Shown: piece after piece, positions 1 through 8,845 of the stretch | Position numbering within the stretch: position 1 is the stretch's first letter | How the letters are laid out: the number at the start of each line of letters is the position of its first letter | NCBI GenBank assembly: GCA_934643455.1 | Contig: CAKUBV010000004.1 | Location: 179,090-243,089, forward strand | Direction of reading: 5' to 3' | Length of the DNA: 64,000 nt | Source: Candidatus Proelusimicrobium excrementi | Lineage (GTDB): Bacteria > Elusimicrobiota > Elusimicrobia > Elusimicrobiales > Elusimicrobiaceae | The notes under the pieces: generated by a model | Told to the model about the DNA's origin: nothing | Seen by the model: the letters and a program-made list of their open reading frames with translations, nothing else | Database searches by the model: none | Translations under genes and position numbers: made by a program

Positions 1-137
1 AAGTCTTCAAAAAAGATAAAGATTTGCTTGGGGCGGCTTTGCAAAAAGCCGGAGTTAAAATATCCGCCCGCGCCGAAGAACTCAGCCCCCGCAAATACGC
101 CGACTTGGCTTTGGCTTTAGACGGCATTATTTTTTAA
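1..137 (+). CDS. rsmA: C-terminus of 16S rRNA dimethyladenosine transferase RsmA (KsgA), 5' truncated by the window edge
   Basis: Reading in frame from base 3 gives about 44 residues ending at a TAA at 135-137. They contain the pattern RAEELSPRKYADLALAL, which matches the C-terminal helical end of the KsgA/RsmA family. That enzyme dimethylates two adjacent adenines in helix 45 of 16S rRNA. The catalytic part lies outside the window, so the call rests on the tail alone. The stop overlaps the end of the convergent serC gene by 11 bases. Confidence 0.6.
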   Translation, partial: VFKKDKDLLGAALQKAGVKISARAEELSPRKYADLALALDGIIF

Positions 138-1281
138 CTTTTTTAAGTTCTTTATAAATAAAGTCCAAAGTGCGGCACAGCTTCTTAAATTGAGCGCAGC
201 CCTTTGCGTCGATAAATGGAAAGCAGCCTATCCTTAAAGAATTTTCTTTTACGGAAGAATATTTTTCTATTCCGTCGATAAGGTTCGCCCGCTTCGTTGC
301 GGCTAAGGCTTTGTTTATTTGCGCGTCTTTAATGTCCGGGTCGGCTATTTTTAAGGTCAGAGTGGTAAAAGAGCGGTATTTTTCTTCTTCTATAAGCGGT
401 TTAAGCCACCGGCTTTTTTGAGCATAATTTAAAACCGTTTCCGCGTGTTCAAGCGTCAGCGCCTGCATATTTTTCAGTCCGCCGCGCTTTAACATATAAG
501 CGCAGGCTTTCCCTATCGCCCAAATCGTAGTATTGCAAGGAGTGTTAAAAGGCTGAAATATTAAGGCTTTTTGCACCGCGCGGGACAAATTTAAAAAATA
601 CGGGATTTCTTTTTTGCGCTCGGCGGCCAAAGCGCGTTTTACGGCCGCGGGGCTTAAAAAAATCACGCAGGTTCCGCCCGGCGCGCCGAAAGCTTTTTGC
701 CCCGCAAAGAGCATTACGTCAAAGCAGCCGGGCAGAGCTCTTGCCCCGGCGCAGGAGGTCGCGTCCCAGGCGACGAGAGTATTTTTACCTTTGCGCGCAT
801 ATATTTCTTTTAATAATATATCCGGCAAAGCAAGGCCCGTGGAAGTTTCATTAGGGGTAAGCAAAACCAAAGAGGACTTTGCATTCAGTTTGTTTGCGCT
901 TTCCGGGTTTTTATAATCAAAATCTACAAAATCTTTTTTTACGTCGGGCGGCAAGGCCCCGCATATTTTTTTGTTCCATAATTCCGAAAACGCCCCCAAA
1001 TTTAAGCCCGATACGCTTCCTTCGTTTAAGCTCCACGCCACGGCGTCCATGGCGGCCGTCGCTCCGCCCGGGAAGAAAATTACCAAATAATCTTTTGGCA
1101 ACTTGAATAATTTTTTTAAATCGAGCGCGGTCTTTTTGTATAGTTCCTGCGTTATAAACGGAGTTCTGTGGCGTCTTTCAAAAAAAGTTTCCGCAAGAGC
1201 AGTTTCGCGCACTTCTTCCAAGCCTTGCGCCGGGCCGGCGGCAAAGGTGGAAGAAGGTAAAAAGCTTTGCGGTATTTTCAT
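127..1281 (-). CDS. serC: Phosphoserine aminotransferase
   Basis: A 384-residue class V PLP-dependent aminotransferase of the SerC family. It converts 3-phosphohydroxypyruvate and glutamate to phosphoserine in serine synthesis. Visible motifs are GGATAAM (72-78), NETSTG (144-149), the PLP-contacting WDATS with Asp173, and the Schiff-base lysine in FAGQKAFG (Lys196). The N-terminal FAAGPAQ is also typical. Length is normal for the family. The gene follows ftcD with a single base between them, so the two are probably co-transcribed. The gene end overlaps the convergent rsmA stop. Confidence 0.9.
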   Translation of the reverse strand: MKIPQSFLPSSTFAAGPAQGLEEVRETALAETFFERRHRTPFITQELYKKTALDLKKLFKLPKDYLVIFFPGGATAAMDAVAWSLNEGSVSGLNLGAFSELWNKKICGALPPDVKKDFVDFDYKNPESANKLNAKSSLVLLTPNETSTGLALPDILLKEIYARKGKNTLVAWDATSCAGARALPGCFDVMLFAGQKAFGAPGGTCVIFLSPAAVKRALAAERKKEIPYFLNLSRAVQKALIFQPFNTPCNTTIWAIGKACAYMLKRGGLKNMQALTLEHAETVLNYAQKSRWLKPLIEEEKYRSFTTLTLKIADPDIKDAQINKALAATKRANLIDGIEKYSSVKENSLRIGCFPFIDAKGCAQFKKLCRTLDFIYKELKKVKK

Positions 1282-1282
1282 A

Positions 1283-2287
1283 TCAGGCGTTCATTGATTT
1301 AAGTTTGAACTCAAGAATGCGCTCGTTCATGTTAAAAGGGCGAAGTTCGTCCAAACCGAGGTTGACCACGGCTTCGTTGATAACGTCCTTCATCGGCATT
1401 CCCATGGTTATTTTGCCTTTTTTGTTAAGGTAGAACTTGGCCGTATCCAGCATAAGGTCTTTGGTTACAAGGCCGATGATTTCGCTGCCGGTTACTTTAA
1501 CGCCGCGTTTTTTTGCTTCGGCGACGCAAGTTTCGTAAACCACGTATAAAGGCGTTCTTTTATAGTCTTCCAAATTCATTGAAATTTGGCATTTGCCGTA
1601 TTCTTCTATATACCAGCCTATCGCTTTTACGGCTTTTAAAATGCCGGTGCCGCTGTGATTCTTGCCGCTTTCGCGGATTACGGCGGCTATTTCTTTGGCG
1701 ATTGACACGTCTTTGGTATCCAAATTGACGTTATAGGCTATAAGGCAGTTTCTTGCGCCTATTGATATCGCGCCGGATTTTTTTACCGTGGCGTTATATG
1801 CGTTCGGGCCGAAGTCCGGCGGAGTGTTCTGCAGTTTTATGGCCAGGTGTTCATACTCTCCGCTGCGTATATAAGATAAATCTTTGCGCGCCAAAGTGCT
1901 TGCCGCATAGCCGTATAAATAAACCGGTATGCCCAGCTCCGCGCCGACTTGCGCCCCCAAATCCTGCGCTATTTCCACGCAGTCTTGTATATCCGCTTTG
2001 GCTATCGGTATGAAAGGGCAGACGTCAACGCAGCCAAGGCGCATATGCTTGCCGTGATGTTTGGACATATCAATAAGCTCATAACTTTTTTTAATGCAGG
2101 CAAAGGCCGCCTTTTTTACTTCCTGCGGGGTGCCGGCAAAAGTTATTACCGTGCGGTTTACGTCATAACCGCTTTCGGCGCCCAAAAGTTGAATATCGGC
2201 GCTGTTTTTTACGGCGTCGACTATGGCTTTAATGACTTTTTTATCGCGTCCTTCCGAAATGTTGGGGACGCACGCTATCGTTGACAT
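1283..2287 (-). CDS. ftcD: Glutamate formimidoyltransferase
   Basis: A 334-residue protein starting MSTIACVPNISEGRD, the signature opening of the formiminotransferase family. It also carries the DVNRTVITFAG and HMRLGCVDVCPFIPI stretches. It should transfer the formimino group from formiminoglutamate to tetrahydrofolate, linking histidine breakdown to one-carbon metabolism. Only the transferase part is present: the cyclodeaminase domain of the fused animal enzyme is absent, and no hut genes are nearby. An AGAGGT ribosome site lies 6 bases before the ATG. It is the middle gene of a three-gene minus-strand group ending with serC. Confidence 0.9.
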   Translation of the reverse strand: MSTIACVPNISEGRDKKVIKAIVDAVKNSADIQLLGAESGYDVNRTVITFAGTPQEVKKAAFACIKKSYELIDMSKHHGKHMRLGCVDVCPFIPIAKADIQDCVEIAQDLGAQVGAELGIPVYLYGYAASTLARKDLSYIRSGEYEHLAIKLQNTPPDFGPNAYNATVKKSGAISIGARNCLIAYNVNLDTKDVSIAKEIAAVIRESGKNHSGTGILKAVKAIGWYIEEYGKCQISMNLEDYKRTPLYVVYETCVAEAKKRGVKVTGSEIIGLVTKDLMLDTAKFYLNKKGKITMGMPMKDVINEAVVNLGLDELRPFNMNERILEFKLKSMNA

Positions 2288-2332
2288 CTTCTTTACCTCT
2301 GTTACTTAACTTAATTCTAAATTATATATAAT

Positions 2333-3229
2333 TTACGGCTTTTGCTGAATATCGGCCGTTTGGCTTTTGACTATCCAGAAACTGCTTTCATGTCCGCGCG
2401 GGTGGCACGGCGCAAATATTTTATTTAACAGTTCGGGGTGTTCTTTCCTTAAATACGCGCTCGGGAAGACGGGCTTATAACCGCCCGAGGTAAGCAGAAT
2501 CGCCAAACAGGCCTGCTCGTTAAAAGCCCACCAAAGCCAGTCTTCGTCTTGGGGGTAATCATCCGGCAGGAAGATATCATGAAAGTGTATATAAACCCCT
2601 TTGGGCAGAGCCGGCAAAACCTGAAGGAGCAGAACTTCCAAATCCGTTCCGGGCATAAACAGGTGGGATGCGTCAATAAATAAAATATCCCCGGCTTTTA
2701 AATCGCAAAGCAAAGGCAGGGGCACTTTATCCAAAGTGCAGTTAAAAAACTTACTGCAGAGTTTTGATTCCCCGTGCAGTTCTTTTGGATTGACGGAATA
2801 TAAAAGCGTGTTCAAACCTTCGTCTTTGACGGCCTGCGCCAAAAAACGGGTGGAAAACCCGGTGCCGACTTCCACTATTTTTGCCGGTTTTAGTTTCCTT
2901 ACCAAAGTGTAAGCCATTGCGCCGTCGACACCGCAGAACCAGTCCTGATTAAAACGCGGCGCAAGCGGAGTCAGCTTTGAACTTTTTTTGAAAGTTTCAA
3001 AAATTTGATTGTAATTTTCTGCTTCGCGGCAGAGAGCTTCAAATGCGTTAATGTTTTTTTCCAAAACTGTTTTTACGGATTTAAGCGGATATAAATCCGG
3101 CCTGCGGCAATTGTCGTTTGCGTAGGGATAAGGCGTGTAATATCCGTATTTTTTGCCGGGCAGCCCCAGCTGTTTTAAGACGGTGGCGCAGCCTTGCGCG
3201 GTGCGTTTAAAAAGTTTTTTTATTTTCAT
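2333..3229 (-). CDS. Class I SAM-dependent methyltransferase, substrate unknown
   Basis: A 298-residue protein. The glycine-rich SAM-binding motif EVGTGFSTRFL lies near residues 120-130, followed by an acidic strand end (DILFIDASH) and a HFHDIF motif. The pattern is that of the Methyltransf_24 group. The substrate cannot be told; such enzymes act on small molecules or on sugars of surface glycans. The first 35 residues are basic and lie ahead of the fold. The gene is 45 bases upstream of ftcD on the same strand and is divergent from the cold-shock gene. A TATAAT on the minus strand at 3251-3256 is a reasonable promoter element. Confidence 0.7.
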   Translation of the reverse strand: MKIKKLFKRTAQGCATVLKQLGLPGKKYGYYTPYPYANDNCRRPDLYPLKSVKTVLEKNINAFEALCREAENYNQIFETFKKSSKLTPLAPRFNQDWFCGVDGAMAYTLVRKLKPAKIVEVGTGFSTRFLAQAVKDEGLNTLLYSVNPKELHGESKLCSKFFNCTLDKVPLPLLCDLKAGDILFIDASHLFMPGTDLEVLLLQVLPALPKGVYIHFHDIFLPDDYPQDEDWLWWAFNEQACLAILLTSGGYKPVFPSAYLRKEHPELLNKIFAPCHPRGHESSFWIVKSQTADIQQKP

Positions 3230-3262
3230 ATTTTTCCAAATAAGCGCAAAATTATATTATTT

Positions 3263-3339
3263 ATTGTATAATTTAAGAGAGGATAAAGTCCTCTACGTCT
3301 CTTTGAGACTTAAAGTTAATAAACAAGGAAGTAAATGTA
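3263..3339 (+). promoter_or_regulatory. Promoter -10 and structured 5' leader of the cold-shock gene
   Basis: A TATAAT at 3267-3272 predicts a start near 3279, which leaves a leader of about 60 bases before the ATG at 3340. Two perfect small hairpins follow each other: AGAGGA/TCCTCT at 3278-3294 and GTCTC/GAGAC at 3297-3309. They precede the ribosome site AAGGAAGT. Structured leaders of this kind control cold-shock mRNA translation in other bacteria. That role here is inferred. Confidence 0.45.
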
Positions 3340-3543
3340 ATGGCAAACGGAAAAGTAAAGTGGTTTAATGATCAAAAAGGTTATGGCTTCATAACCCCTG
3401 AAGACGGTTCAAAAGATCTTTTTGTACACTATCAGGAAATTCAAGGCGACGGTTTCAAAACCTTAGCTGAAGGTCAGGAAGTAACCTTTGAAGTCGTAGA
3501 ATCCGAAAAGGGTCCTAAGGCTGTAAAAGTCTCAAAGAAATAA
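3340..3543 (+). CDS. Cold-shock domain protein (CspA family)
   Basis: A 67-residue single cold-shock domain. The RNA-binding motifs are visible: RNP1 as KGYGFIT (13-19) and RNP2 as LFVHY (27-31), with the usual KWFN start. It should bind single-stranded RNA or DNA as an RNA chaperone. Length is exactly that of bacterial Csp proteins. The gene stands alone, with a structured leader upstream and a strong terminator 17 bases downstream, so it is a monocistronic unit. Confidence 0.95.
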   Translation: MANGKVKWFNDQKGYGFITPEDGSKDLFVHYQEIQGDGFKTLAEGQEVTFEVVESEKGPKAVKVSKK

Positions 3544-3560
3544 AACACTTTTTTGACTGA

Positions 3561-3595
3561 AACCTCAGCAGCCTTGAGTTGCTGAGGTTTTTTTT
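3561..3595 (+). terminator. Intrinsic terminator of the cold-shock gene
   Basis: A perfect 10-base stem (AACCTCAGCA with TGCTGAGGTT) and a 9-base loop, followed by a run of 8 T. Confidence 0.9.
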
Positions 3596-3618
3596 GCGTT
3601 TGCCGAGGATGTGAAAAG

Positions 3619-4998
3619 ATGTCTAACGTATTTAAAATTTTGAAAAGCGATAAACCCGGTTCCGTCGGTTTGCTGCTTAGAATTGCAATCCCTTTGATAA
3701 TAACAACCTCCTCGGCCAGCATAATGCAGTTTACGGACAGGATGTTCCTTTCTTGGTATTCCGCCGACGCTTTGGCCGCGTGTCTGCCGGCGGGTTTGAT
3801 TTCTTTTTCAATGGTGTCTTTTTTCATGGGCACCTGCGGATACACCAGCGTATTCGTGGCGAATTATTACGGGCAAAAACGTTACGCCAGGCTAAGCGTG
3901 GCTTTGTGGCAGGGCGTTTTGGTCGGGGCGTTTTTCGGCGTGATTATAGCGGCTTTGGTGCCGCTGGGCCTGTTCCTTATAGGGCTTTCCGCCCATGCGC
4001 CGGAAGTTAAAATTTTGGAAAAGCAGTACTTTACCATTTTAACTTTGTTCGGCGGCATTACTATAATAAACAACGCTTTGGCCGGGTTTTTCAGCGGGCA
4101 GGGTAGAACGGCGGTTACGATGACGGTCAATATCATAGGAAATATCCTTAATATATTTCTCTCCTATGCAATGATATTCGGCAAGTACGGCTTTGCGGAA
4201 ATGGGTATAAAAGGGGCGGCGTGGTCCACCGTGATAAGCGGCGTCAGCGTAACGGTTATTTTCTTTTGCATTTTATTCAGCCCGAAGATTAACTCCAAAT
4301 TTAAGCTGGGGCGGCTGTTCGGCTTTAATAAACAGGCCGCTTGGAGGCTGATTAAATACGGTTTGCCTAACGGGTTTGGCTTTGCCATGGATATTTTTTC
4401 CTTTTCGGTGTTTGCTTTTTTTGTCGGCAATATTGACAAAATATCTTTAGCCGCCAGCAATATTGTGATGACTTTGCAGTCCATAGTGTTTATGCCCCTT
4501 ATGGGGCTGGCCATAGCCACGCAGATACTTATGGGGCAGTACGTAGGGCGCAAGCAGCCGGATTTCGGCGTAAAAACCACAAAGACCGCTTTAAAAACCG
4601 GGGCGTTTTACGTTATTTGCATAACCGCGGCTTTTTACTTCTTCCCGCATTTCTTTACGGGTTTTTTTGAGGGAAATGTAATTACCGAAGATATGCGCCT
4701 TATCCAGAAGCAAACGATTCCGCTTTTGCATTTGCTTTGTATTTTCACTTGGGGGGATTTGACTTATCTTTGCTTCGGCGACGCGATAAGAGGCGCGGGC
4801 GACACAAACTTCCACATGAAAGCCATGATTTTTTGCGGAATATTGCTTGTATTGGGCAGCTGGTTGATAGTAGGCGTTTTCGGCGGGGGAATAATCGCGG
4901 CGTGGAGTTGGATTACAACTTACGCGTGGCTTACAGGCATAATTATGGGCTGGAGGTTCTTCAGCGGGAAATGGCGCAATATCGACATAACCAAATAA
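3619..4998 (+). CDS. MATE-family multidrug/metabolite exporter
   Basis: A 459-residue polytopic membrane protein with about 12 hydrophobic segments arranged as two repeats, as in the NorM/DinF MATE exporters. It probably uses a Na+ or H+ gradient to export an organic cation or metabolite. The N-terminal part (IPLIITTSSASIMQFTDRMFL) and the QILMGQYVGR segment fit the family. The substrate is unknown. A weak GAGG lies ahead of the start. It is a single gene closed by a bidirectional terminator shared with bioY. Confidence 0.85.
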   Translation: MSNVFKILKSDKPGSVGLLLRIAIPLIITTSSASIMQFTDRMFLSWYSADALAACLPAGLISFSMVSFFMGTCGYTSVFVANYYGQKRYARLSVALWQGVLVGAFFGVIIAALVPLGLFLIGLSAHAPEVKILEKQYFTILTLFGGITIINNALAGFFSGQGRTAVTMTVNIIGNILNIFLSYAMIFGKYGFAEMGIKGAAWSTVISGVSVTVIFFCILFSPKINSKFKLGRLFGFNKQAAWRLIKYGLPNGFGFAMDIFSFSVFAFFVGNIDKISLAASNIVMTLQSIVFMPLMGLAIATQILMGQYVGRKQPDFGVKTTKTALKTGAFYVICITAAFYFFPHFFTGFFEGNVITEDMRLIQKQTIPLLHLLCIFTWGDLTYLCFGDAIRGAGDTNFHMKAMIFCGILLVLGSWLIVGVFGGGIIAAWSWITTYAWLTGIIMGWRFFSGKWRNIDITK

Positions 4999-5030
4999 GC
5001 TCTTGCTCCTTTTATACAAATTATACAAAC

Positions 5031-5066
5031 AAAAACCCCCGGCCTGAAACCGGGGGATATTTTTTA
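5031..5066. terminator. Bidirectional terminator between the MATE gene and bioY
   Basis: The stem CCCCCGG/CCGGGGG (5036-5056) is flanked by AAAAA on the left and a T run on the right, so it can stop transcription from both convergent genes. Confidence 0.85.
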
Positions 5067-5077
5067 AATTGGGACGT

Positions 5078-5584
5078 TTACCACTTTTTGATTTTTTTGG
5101 TTATGTAAGTAGCCAAACAAACTTTAAAAAGTCCTCCGAGCAGGAAGGGATAGAAACCCAAAGCGAAGGCGTGTTCGGTAAGCATCATAAGCCAAAGACT
5201 GCCGGTGGTAAGGATTATAAGTTCGCCGGTGGTGAAAGCCAGGAAAGCGGTATAAACGTTCTTTACTATTTTCGCTTCAAACAAATAACCTATAAAATAA
5301 GCCGCTATCACAAAGCCCAAAAGATAGCCGGCCGTAAACATACCGGCGTTCAGCACCGGCAGGCCCATAAGGCCCATGGCTATATAAGTAAGCACGGAAA
5401 GCGCGCCTTTTCTGCCGAGTGCGGCCGCCACCAAAAGTGTGGCCAGCGTCTGCATTGTTACGGGCACCGGATTAAAAGGCAAAAACATAGCTATTTTGGA
5501 AAGTAAAGCTATAAACAGAGCCCCGCCGATTATGGCGGAAAGTTCCTTTGAAATTACATTTTTTATCTTCTGTACAAGTTCCAT
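5078..5584 (-). CDS. bioY: Biotin transporter substrate-binding subunit BioY
   Basis: A 168-residue membrane protein with six hydrophobic helices. It contains the family pattern PFNPVPVTMQTLATLLVAAALGRK after the first helix. BioY is the S-component of ECF biotin transporters and captures biotin at the membrane. No EcfA/EcfT energizing genes are adjacent, so it either works alone or shares a module elsewhere. A GAGGA ribosome site precedes the ATG. No biotin-synthesis genes or BirA operator were recognised nearby, which suggests the cell scavenges biotin. Confidence 0.9.
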   Translation of the reverse strand: MELVQKIKNVISKELSAIIGGALFIALLSKIAMFLPFNPVPVTMQTLATLLVAAALGRKGALSVLTYIAMGLMGLPVLNAGMFTAGYLLGFVIAAYFIGYLFEAKIVKNVYTAFLAFTTGELIILTTGSLWLMMLTEHAFALGFYPFLLGGLFKVCLATYITKKIKKW

Positions 5585-5641
5585 TTTATGATTTTCCTCT
5601 TGTGTAAATGCTCTTTAGTATATTATATAATAAATATAGAT

Positions 5642-7207
5642 ATGGTAAGTAAGCGCCTTTTAAAATTATTTTTGTGCGCGTGTTTGCTTTTGCCGTGTTC
5701 TTCTGCGGCGGACGCGGCCTTGTTTTCCGCGCCTGACAAAGCCTTTACGATAGATCTTCCTTCCGACTGGAAGACGTCTTCCAAAAAAGGCGCGGTTCTC
5801 TACGCGAAAAACGGAAAGGCGACTTTTCAAATAGACGCTTTAAAAAAATGCTCGGATTTGGCCTGCCTTGAAAGCGCGATAAAAAAGGACATATCTTCCA
5901 CAAAATCCAAAAAGTTTAAAATATTGGTAAACACTTATACCGGCGAAACTATAAAAAGGACGGAGTTTTCCACTTCCGATCCTTTGCTTTCATTCAATTT
6001 TACCGGCGGCGGATCGGATTTTACTTACGGATATTTTTTGGCCGATTCCAAAGCTTACAAAGTGGAAATAAAAGGCCTGCCTTACGTTGAAGCGGATTTG
6101 ATACTTTCTTTTATTTCGCCCGCGCCCAAGCCGGTTGAGTTTGCCGGCGCGGATACCGCCGCGGAAATGACCGATTTGCAGATGGGGGATATCTCAATCG
6201 ACGAACAGCCTTTGGTCGAGGAAGAAGTTTCCGCCATTTTAAATGACGAAGATCCTTCCTTGGACGAAGCCCCAAAAAACATTAAAGAAACGCCGAAACT
6301 CCAAGCCAAGGAAGCAAAAGTAAAAATTAATTTAAAATCCGCCGGCTGGGCCGGTGGCTTGCTGGTTGCGGTAATGGTTTACGTTTTGCTGTTGGTGTGC
6401 CTTTTCGCCCTGCGGTTGTTTTTCCCGGCGAAGCCCGTGCGCGCCCATTCAAATCCGCGCTCCGTTTATCCGGTACGCGGCAAAAGATTTTACGGTTCGC
6501 CGGATTTGTTCTTCAGGTTTTATGACAATCAGGGAAATAATTTTATAACGACTTCTCCGCGCTGGGGCGGGATTTTTACAGGGCTCGGGCTGGCTTCGGC
6601 TTTGTTCTTTTTCCTGCTGAAAGTTTTGTTTATTTTCCTTATAACTGGCAATTACGTAAAACTTCATCCCGTGCTTATAAACACCGCGCTTTCTTTGTGT
6701 TCTTTGTTTTCCGTTTTCGGTTTGCTGATATTTTGCGCCGGCGTTTTGACGACTTTCCTTTTCGCCTCAAAATTTTATTTTTACAGCGACAGGGGCTCCC
6801 TGGCTTTCCGCTGCGTGCGGCAGGGATTTTCTTTATTTAAAGAGGAATACGCCGTCGCCAACGCCAAGAACGCCATAATCTTCCGCATCAGCCGCGACCG
6901 TTTCCGCCTTACCCGCCGCTGGACGGTCTACTCCGGGGAGGGAATAATCGCGCTTATCCGGGAAGCTTCCCTTATTAAAGCTTTGCTTCGTAAATGCTGC
7001 GGGCACCTGTGCGGATTTTTAAGGACGGAATACGTCATTAAAGGGCGGGTGGAATCTTCCGGCGGGGTCAAGTATGAAAAGAACATTTTTACCAAACTTA
7101 CCTGCGAAATCGACAAGCCCGAATCAATCGACAGCAAAATACTCATAATCGCCTGCGCCGTCATATCGATGCGCGACAGGGATAAATGGTATCCTTGGGT
7201 AAACTAA
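5642..7207 (+). CDS. Exported/membrane protein of unknown function
   Basis: A 521-residue protein when started at the ATG at 5642. That start gives a clean signal peptide (basic SKR, then a hydrophobic run ending SAADA). An upstream in-frame ATG at 5588 would add 18 residues and lies within the promoter. The N-terminal soluble part (about 30-170) opens with SAPDKAFTIDLPSDW, a pattern seen in PsbP/DcrB-like lipid-facing folds. An acidic linker follows, then three to four membrane helices and a C-terminal cytoplasmic stretch. No family was recognised. It sits between bioY (divergent) and dacB (16 bases downstream), so it may be co-transcribed with dacB. Confidence 0.7.
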   Translation: MVSKRLLKLFLCACLLLPCSSAADAALFSAPDKAFTIDLPSDWKTSSKKGAVLYAKNGKATFQIDALKKCSDLACLESAIKKDISSTKSKKFKILVNTYTGETIKRTEFSTSDPLLSFNFTGGGSDFTYGYFLADSKAYKVEIKGLPYVEADLILSFISPAPKPVEFAGADTAAEMTDLQMGDISIDEQPLVEEEVSAILNDEDPSLDEAPKNIKETPKLQAKEAKVKINLKSAGWAGGLLVAVMVYVLLLVCLFALRLFFPAKPVRAHSNPRSVYPVRGKRFYGSPDLFFRFYDNQGNNFITTSPRWGGIFTGLGLASALFFFLLKVLFIFLITGNYVKLHPVLINTALSLCSLFSVFGLLIFCAGVLTTFLFASKFYFYSDRGSLAFRCVRQGFSLFKEEYAVANAKNAIIFRISRDRFRLTRRWTVYSGEGIIALIREASLIKALLRKCCGHLCGFLRTEYVIKGRVESSGGVKYEKNIFTKLTCEIDKPESIDSKILIIACAVISMRDRDKWYPWVN

Positions 7208-7223
7208 ATTTTGCGGAGGTGTT

Positions 7224-8708
7224 ATGAAAACCGCCTTTCTGCTTTTAAGCTTTCTTTGTGCGCCGTTGTGTCTTTTTGCCGAAACTTTCCCGGAAATATC
7301 TTCCGTTTTTGACGGAAGCGAAACTTTAAAAAACGCGCAGTTTTCCGCCTATGCAAAATATGCCGGCGGGGAGGAAATCGTCAGCATAAATCCGTCTTTG
7401 CGCCTTGCCCCCGCAAGCGTACTTAAGCTTTTTACCACCGCCGCGGCTTTTGATTTGCTCGGCCCCGATTTTACCTTTGAAACCAAAATTTACTACAGCG
7501 GAGAAATCAAAGGCAAAAAACTTGTTGGCGATGTCTATATTAAAGGTTCCGGCGATCCGACGCTGGGCTCCGCGCGTTTGTCGTCCGTGCCCGATTTGCC
7601 CGTTTTGGCCAAAAGCTGGGCCGATCGGTTTAAGGAAGCCGGCATAAACAAAATACAAGGCAATATTTACGTTGATAATTCCGTTTTCAGCGGGGTTCTT
7701 CTGCCTTGGCGAACCAGTTATCAAAACATAGGCAACTATTACGCCGCCCCGAGCGACGGCCTCAGCGTACGCGATAATTCTTACGAAATTTATTTCGCCC
7801 CCGTTTCCGAAGACGGCGCCAAAGCCGAAATACTTAAGACCGAGCCGGAAATGTCCAATTTAAGTTTGCAAAGTTACGTAAAAGGAAGTGCGGCGGTCAG
7901 AGGGGAAAACACTTTCGTAAATTTTGTTCCGGCCAGCGCGGAAGTGCAGATATTCGGCTCCGTCCCTTTAACTTCGGCTCCAGTAAAAATATCGGCCGCA
8001 ATGCCAAGCCCGGCTGCTTTTATGGCGGATTATTTTAAGCGCGCTTTGGAGGAAAACGAAATCCAAGTAAAAGGGGCCGCTCTATTAAATTCGCCCGGAA
8101 CTTATGAAGATAAAACTTTGCTTTTCAGTTATTTTTCGCCTTCTTTAAAAGAAATTGTGGAGTACACCAATAAACGCAGTTTTAATCTGTACGCGGATAC
8201 TATTTTAAGGAGCTTAAGCGCTTACGGGGGCGGCTCCGGCAGTGCGGGTGAGGGCGTAAGGAAGGTAAAAGAGTTCCTTGAAAGTATGGAAATAGATTCT
8301 TCCAACTTTGACGTTTTTGACGGCAGCGGCCTTTCCAGGGACGATATAATCGATTGTAAAATGACGGTTGAAATGCTGGAAAAGGTTTTGGAAAAACCTT
8401 ACGGAGAAACTTTTATGCACACTTTGCCCGTCGCAGGCGATCCTGAAGACGCCGGGACGATGTCCAGGCGGCTTAAGTACAGCAGCGCGGCTTACGGAGC
8501 TTTTGTTAAAACGGGTTCTTTGGACAGGGTCCGCGCGGTGTCCGGTTATACAAGCGATTACGCCGGGCGCAGAATAGTTTTTTGTTCGCTGGTAAACAAC
8601 TATTACGGAAGAATGCGCCAAGTGGACGAAGTTCACGACGCTTTTATAAGCGGGCTTTCCGATATCGGCCTTAATAAGAAGCCCGCCGCGCGCCAAGTCA
8701 AAAAATAA
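7224..8708 (+). CDS. dacB: D-alanyl-D-alanine carboxypeptidase/endopeptidase, PBP4 (DacB) family
   Basis: A 494-residue penicillin-binding protein of peptidase family S13, with a signal peptide ending near CLFAE. The three serine-acyltransferase motifs are all present: SVLK (Ser65-Lys68), SFN (319-321) and KTGS (429-432). A large insert between the first two motifs is typical of PBP4. It should trim or cleave peptidoglycan cross-links in the periplasm. A GGAGG ribosome site lies just upstream of the ATG. A promoter for pyrR follows the stop codon directly. Confidence 0.9.
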   Translation: MKTAFLLLSFLCAPLCLFAETFPEISSVFDGSETLKNAQFSAYAKYAGGEEIVSINPSLRLAPASVLKLFTTAAAFDLLGPDFTFETKIYYSGEIKGKKLVGDVYIKGSGDPTLGSARLSSVPDLPVLAKSWADRFKEAGINKIQGNIYVDNSVFSGVLLPWRTSYQNIGNYYAAPSDGLSVRDNSYEIYFAPVSEDGAKAEILKTEPEMSNLSLQSYVKGSAAVRGENTFVNFVPASAEVQIFGSVPLTSAPVKISAAMPSPAAFMADYFKRALEENEIQVKGAALLNSPGTYEDKTLLFSYFSPSLKEIVEYTNKRSFNLYADTILRSLSAYGGGSGSAGEGVRKVKEFLESMEIDSSNFDVFDGSGLSRDDIIDCKMTVEMLEKVLEKPYGETFMHTLPVAGDPEDAGTMSRRLKYSSAAYGAFVKTGSLDRVRAVSGYTSDYAGRRIVFCSLVNNYYGRMRQVDEVHDAFISGLSDIGLNKKPAARQVKK

Positions 8709-8736
8709 TGATATAATAAAATATCGGAGGCGAGCC

Positions 8737-8799
8737 ATGAAACTTAAAACGCTTTGTTACGTGTTCCGTATGAAAACGGCCGCCTTTTTATTTATATAA
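8737..8799 (+). CDS. Candidate 20-residue leader peptide of the pyrR transcript
   Basis: A short ORF with a strong GGAGG site (about 6 bases before the ATG) and a TATAAT-like box upstream (8712-8717). It ends MKTAAFLFI, and the last six codons are U-rich. The stop codon lies one base before the hairpin of a terminator. The layout matches the leader peptide of UTP-sensitive attenuators such as E. coli pyrBI. In those, ribosomes that follow RNA polymerase closely block the terminator when UTP is low. The function is inferred from layout only. Confidence 0.5.
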   Translation: MKLKTLCYVFRMKTAAFLFI

Positions 8800-8800
8800 T

Positions 8801-8826
8801 CCGCGCTTTACAGGTGCGGTTTTTTT
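8801..8826 (+). terminator. Attenuator-type terminator ahead of pyrR
   Basis: The stem CCGCGC (8801-8806) with GTGCGG (8814-8819) has one G-T pair, a 7-base loop and then seven T. It ends 19 bases before the pyrR start codon and follows directly on the leader ORF. Confidence 0.65.
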
Positions 8827-8845
8827 ATGTTCAGGAGATTTAACC

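Noticed and set aside
1949..2284. A 111-codon plus-strand ORF antisense to ftcD
   Set aside because: It is fully covered by the well-supported ftcD gene and shows no motif of its own.
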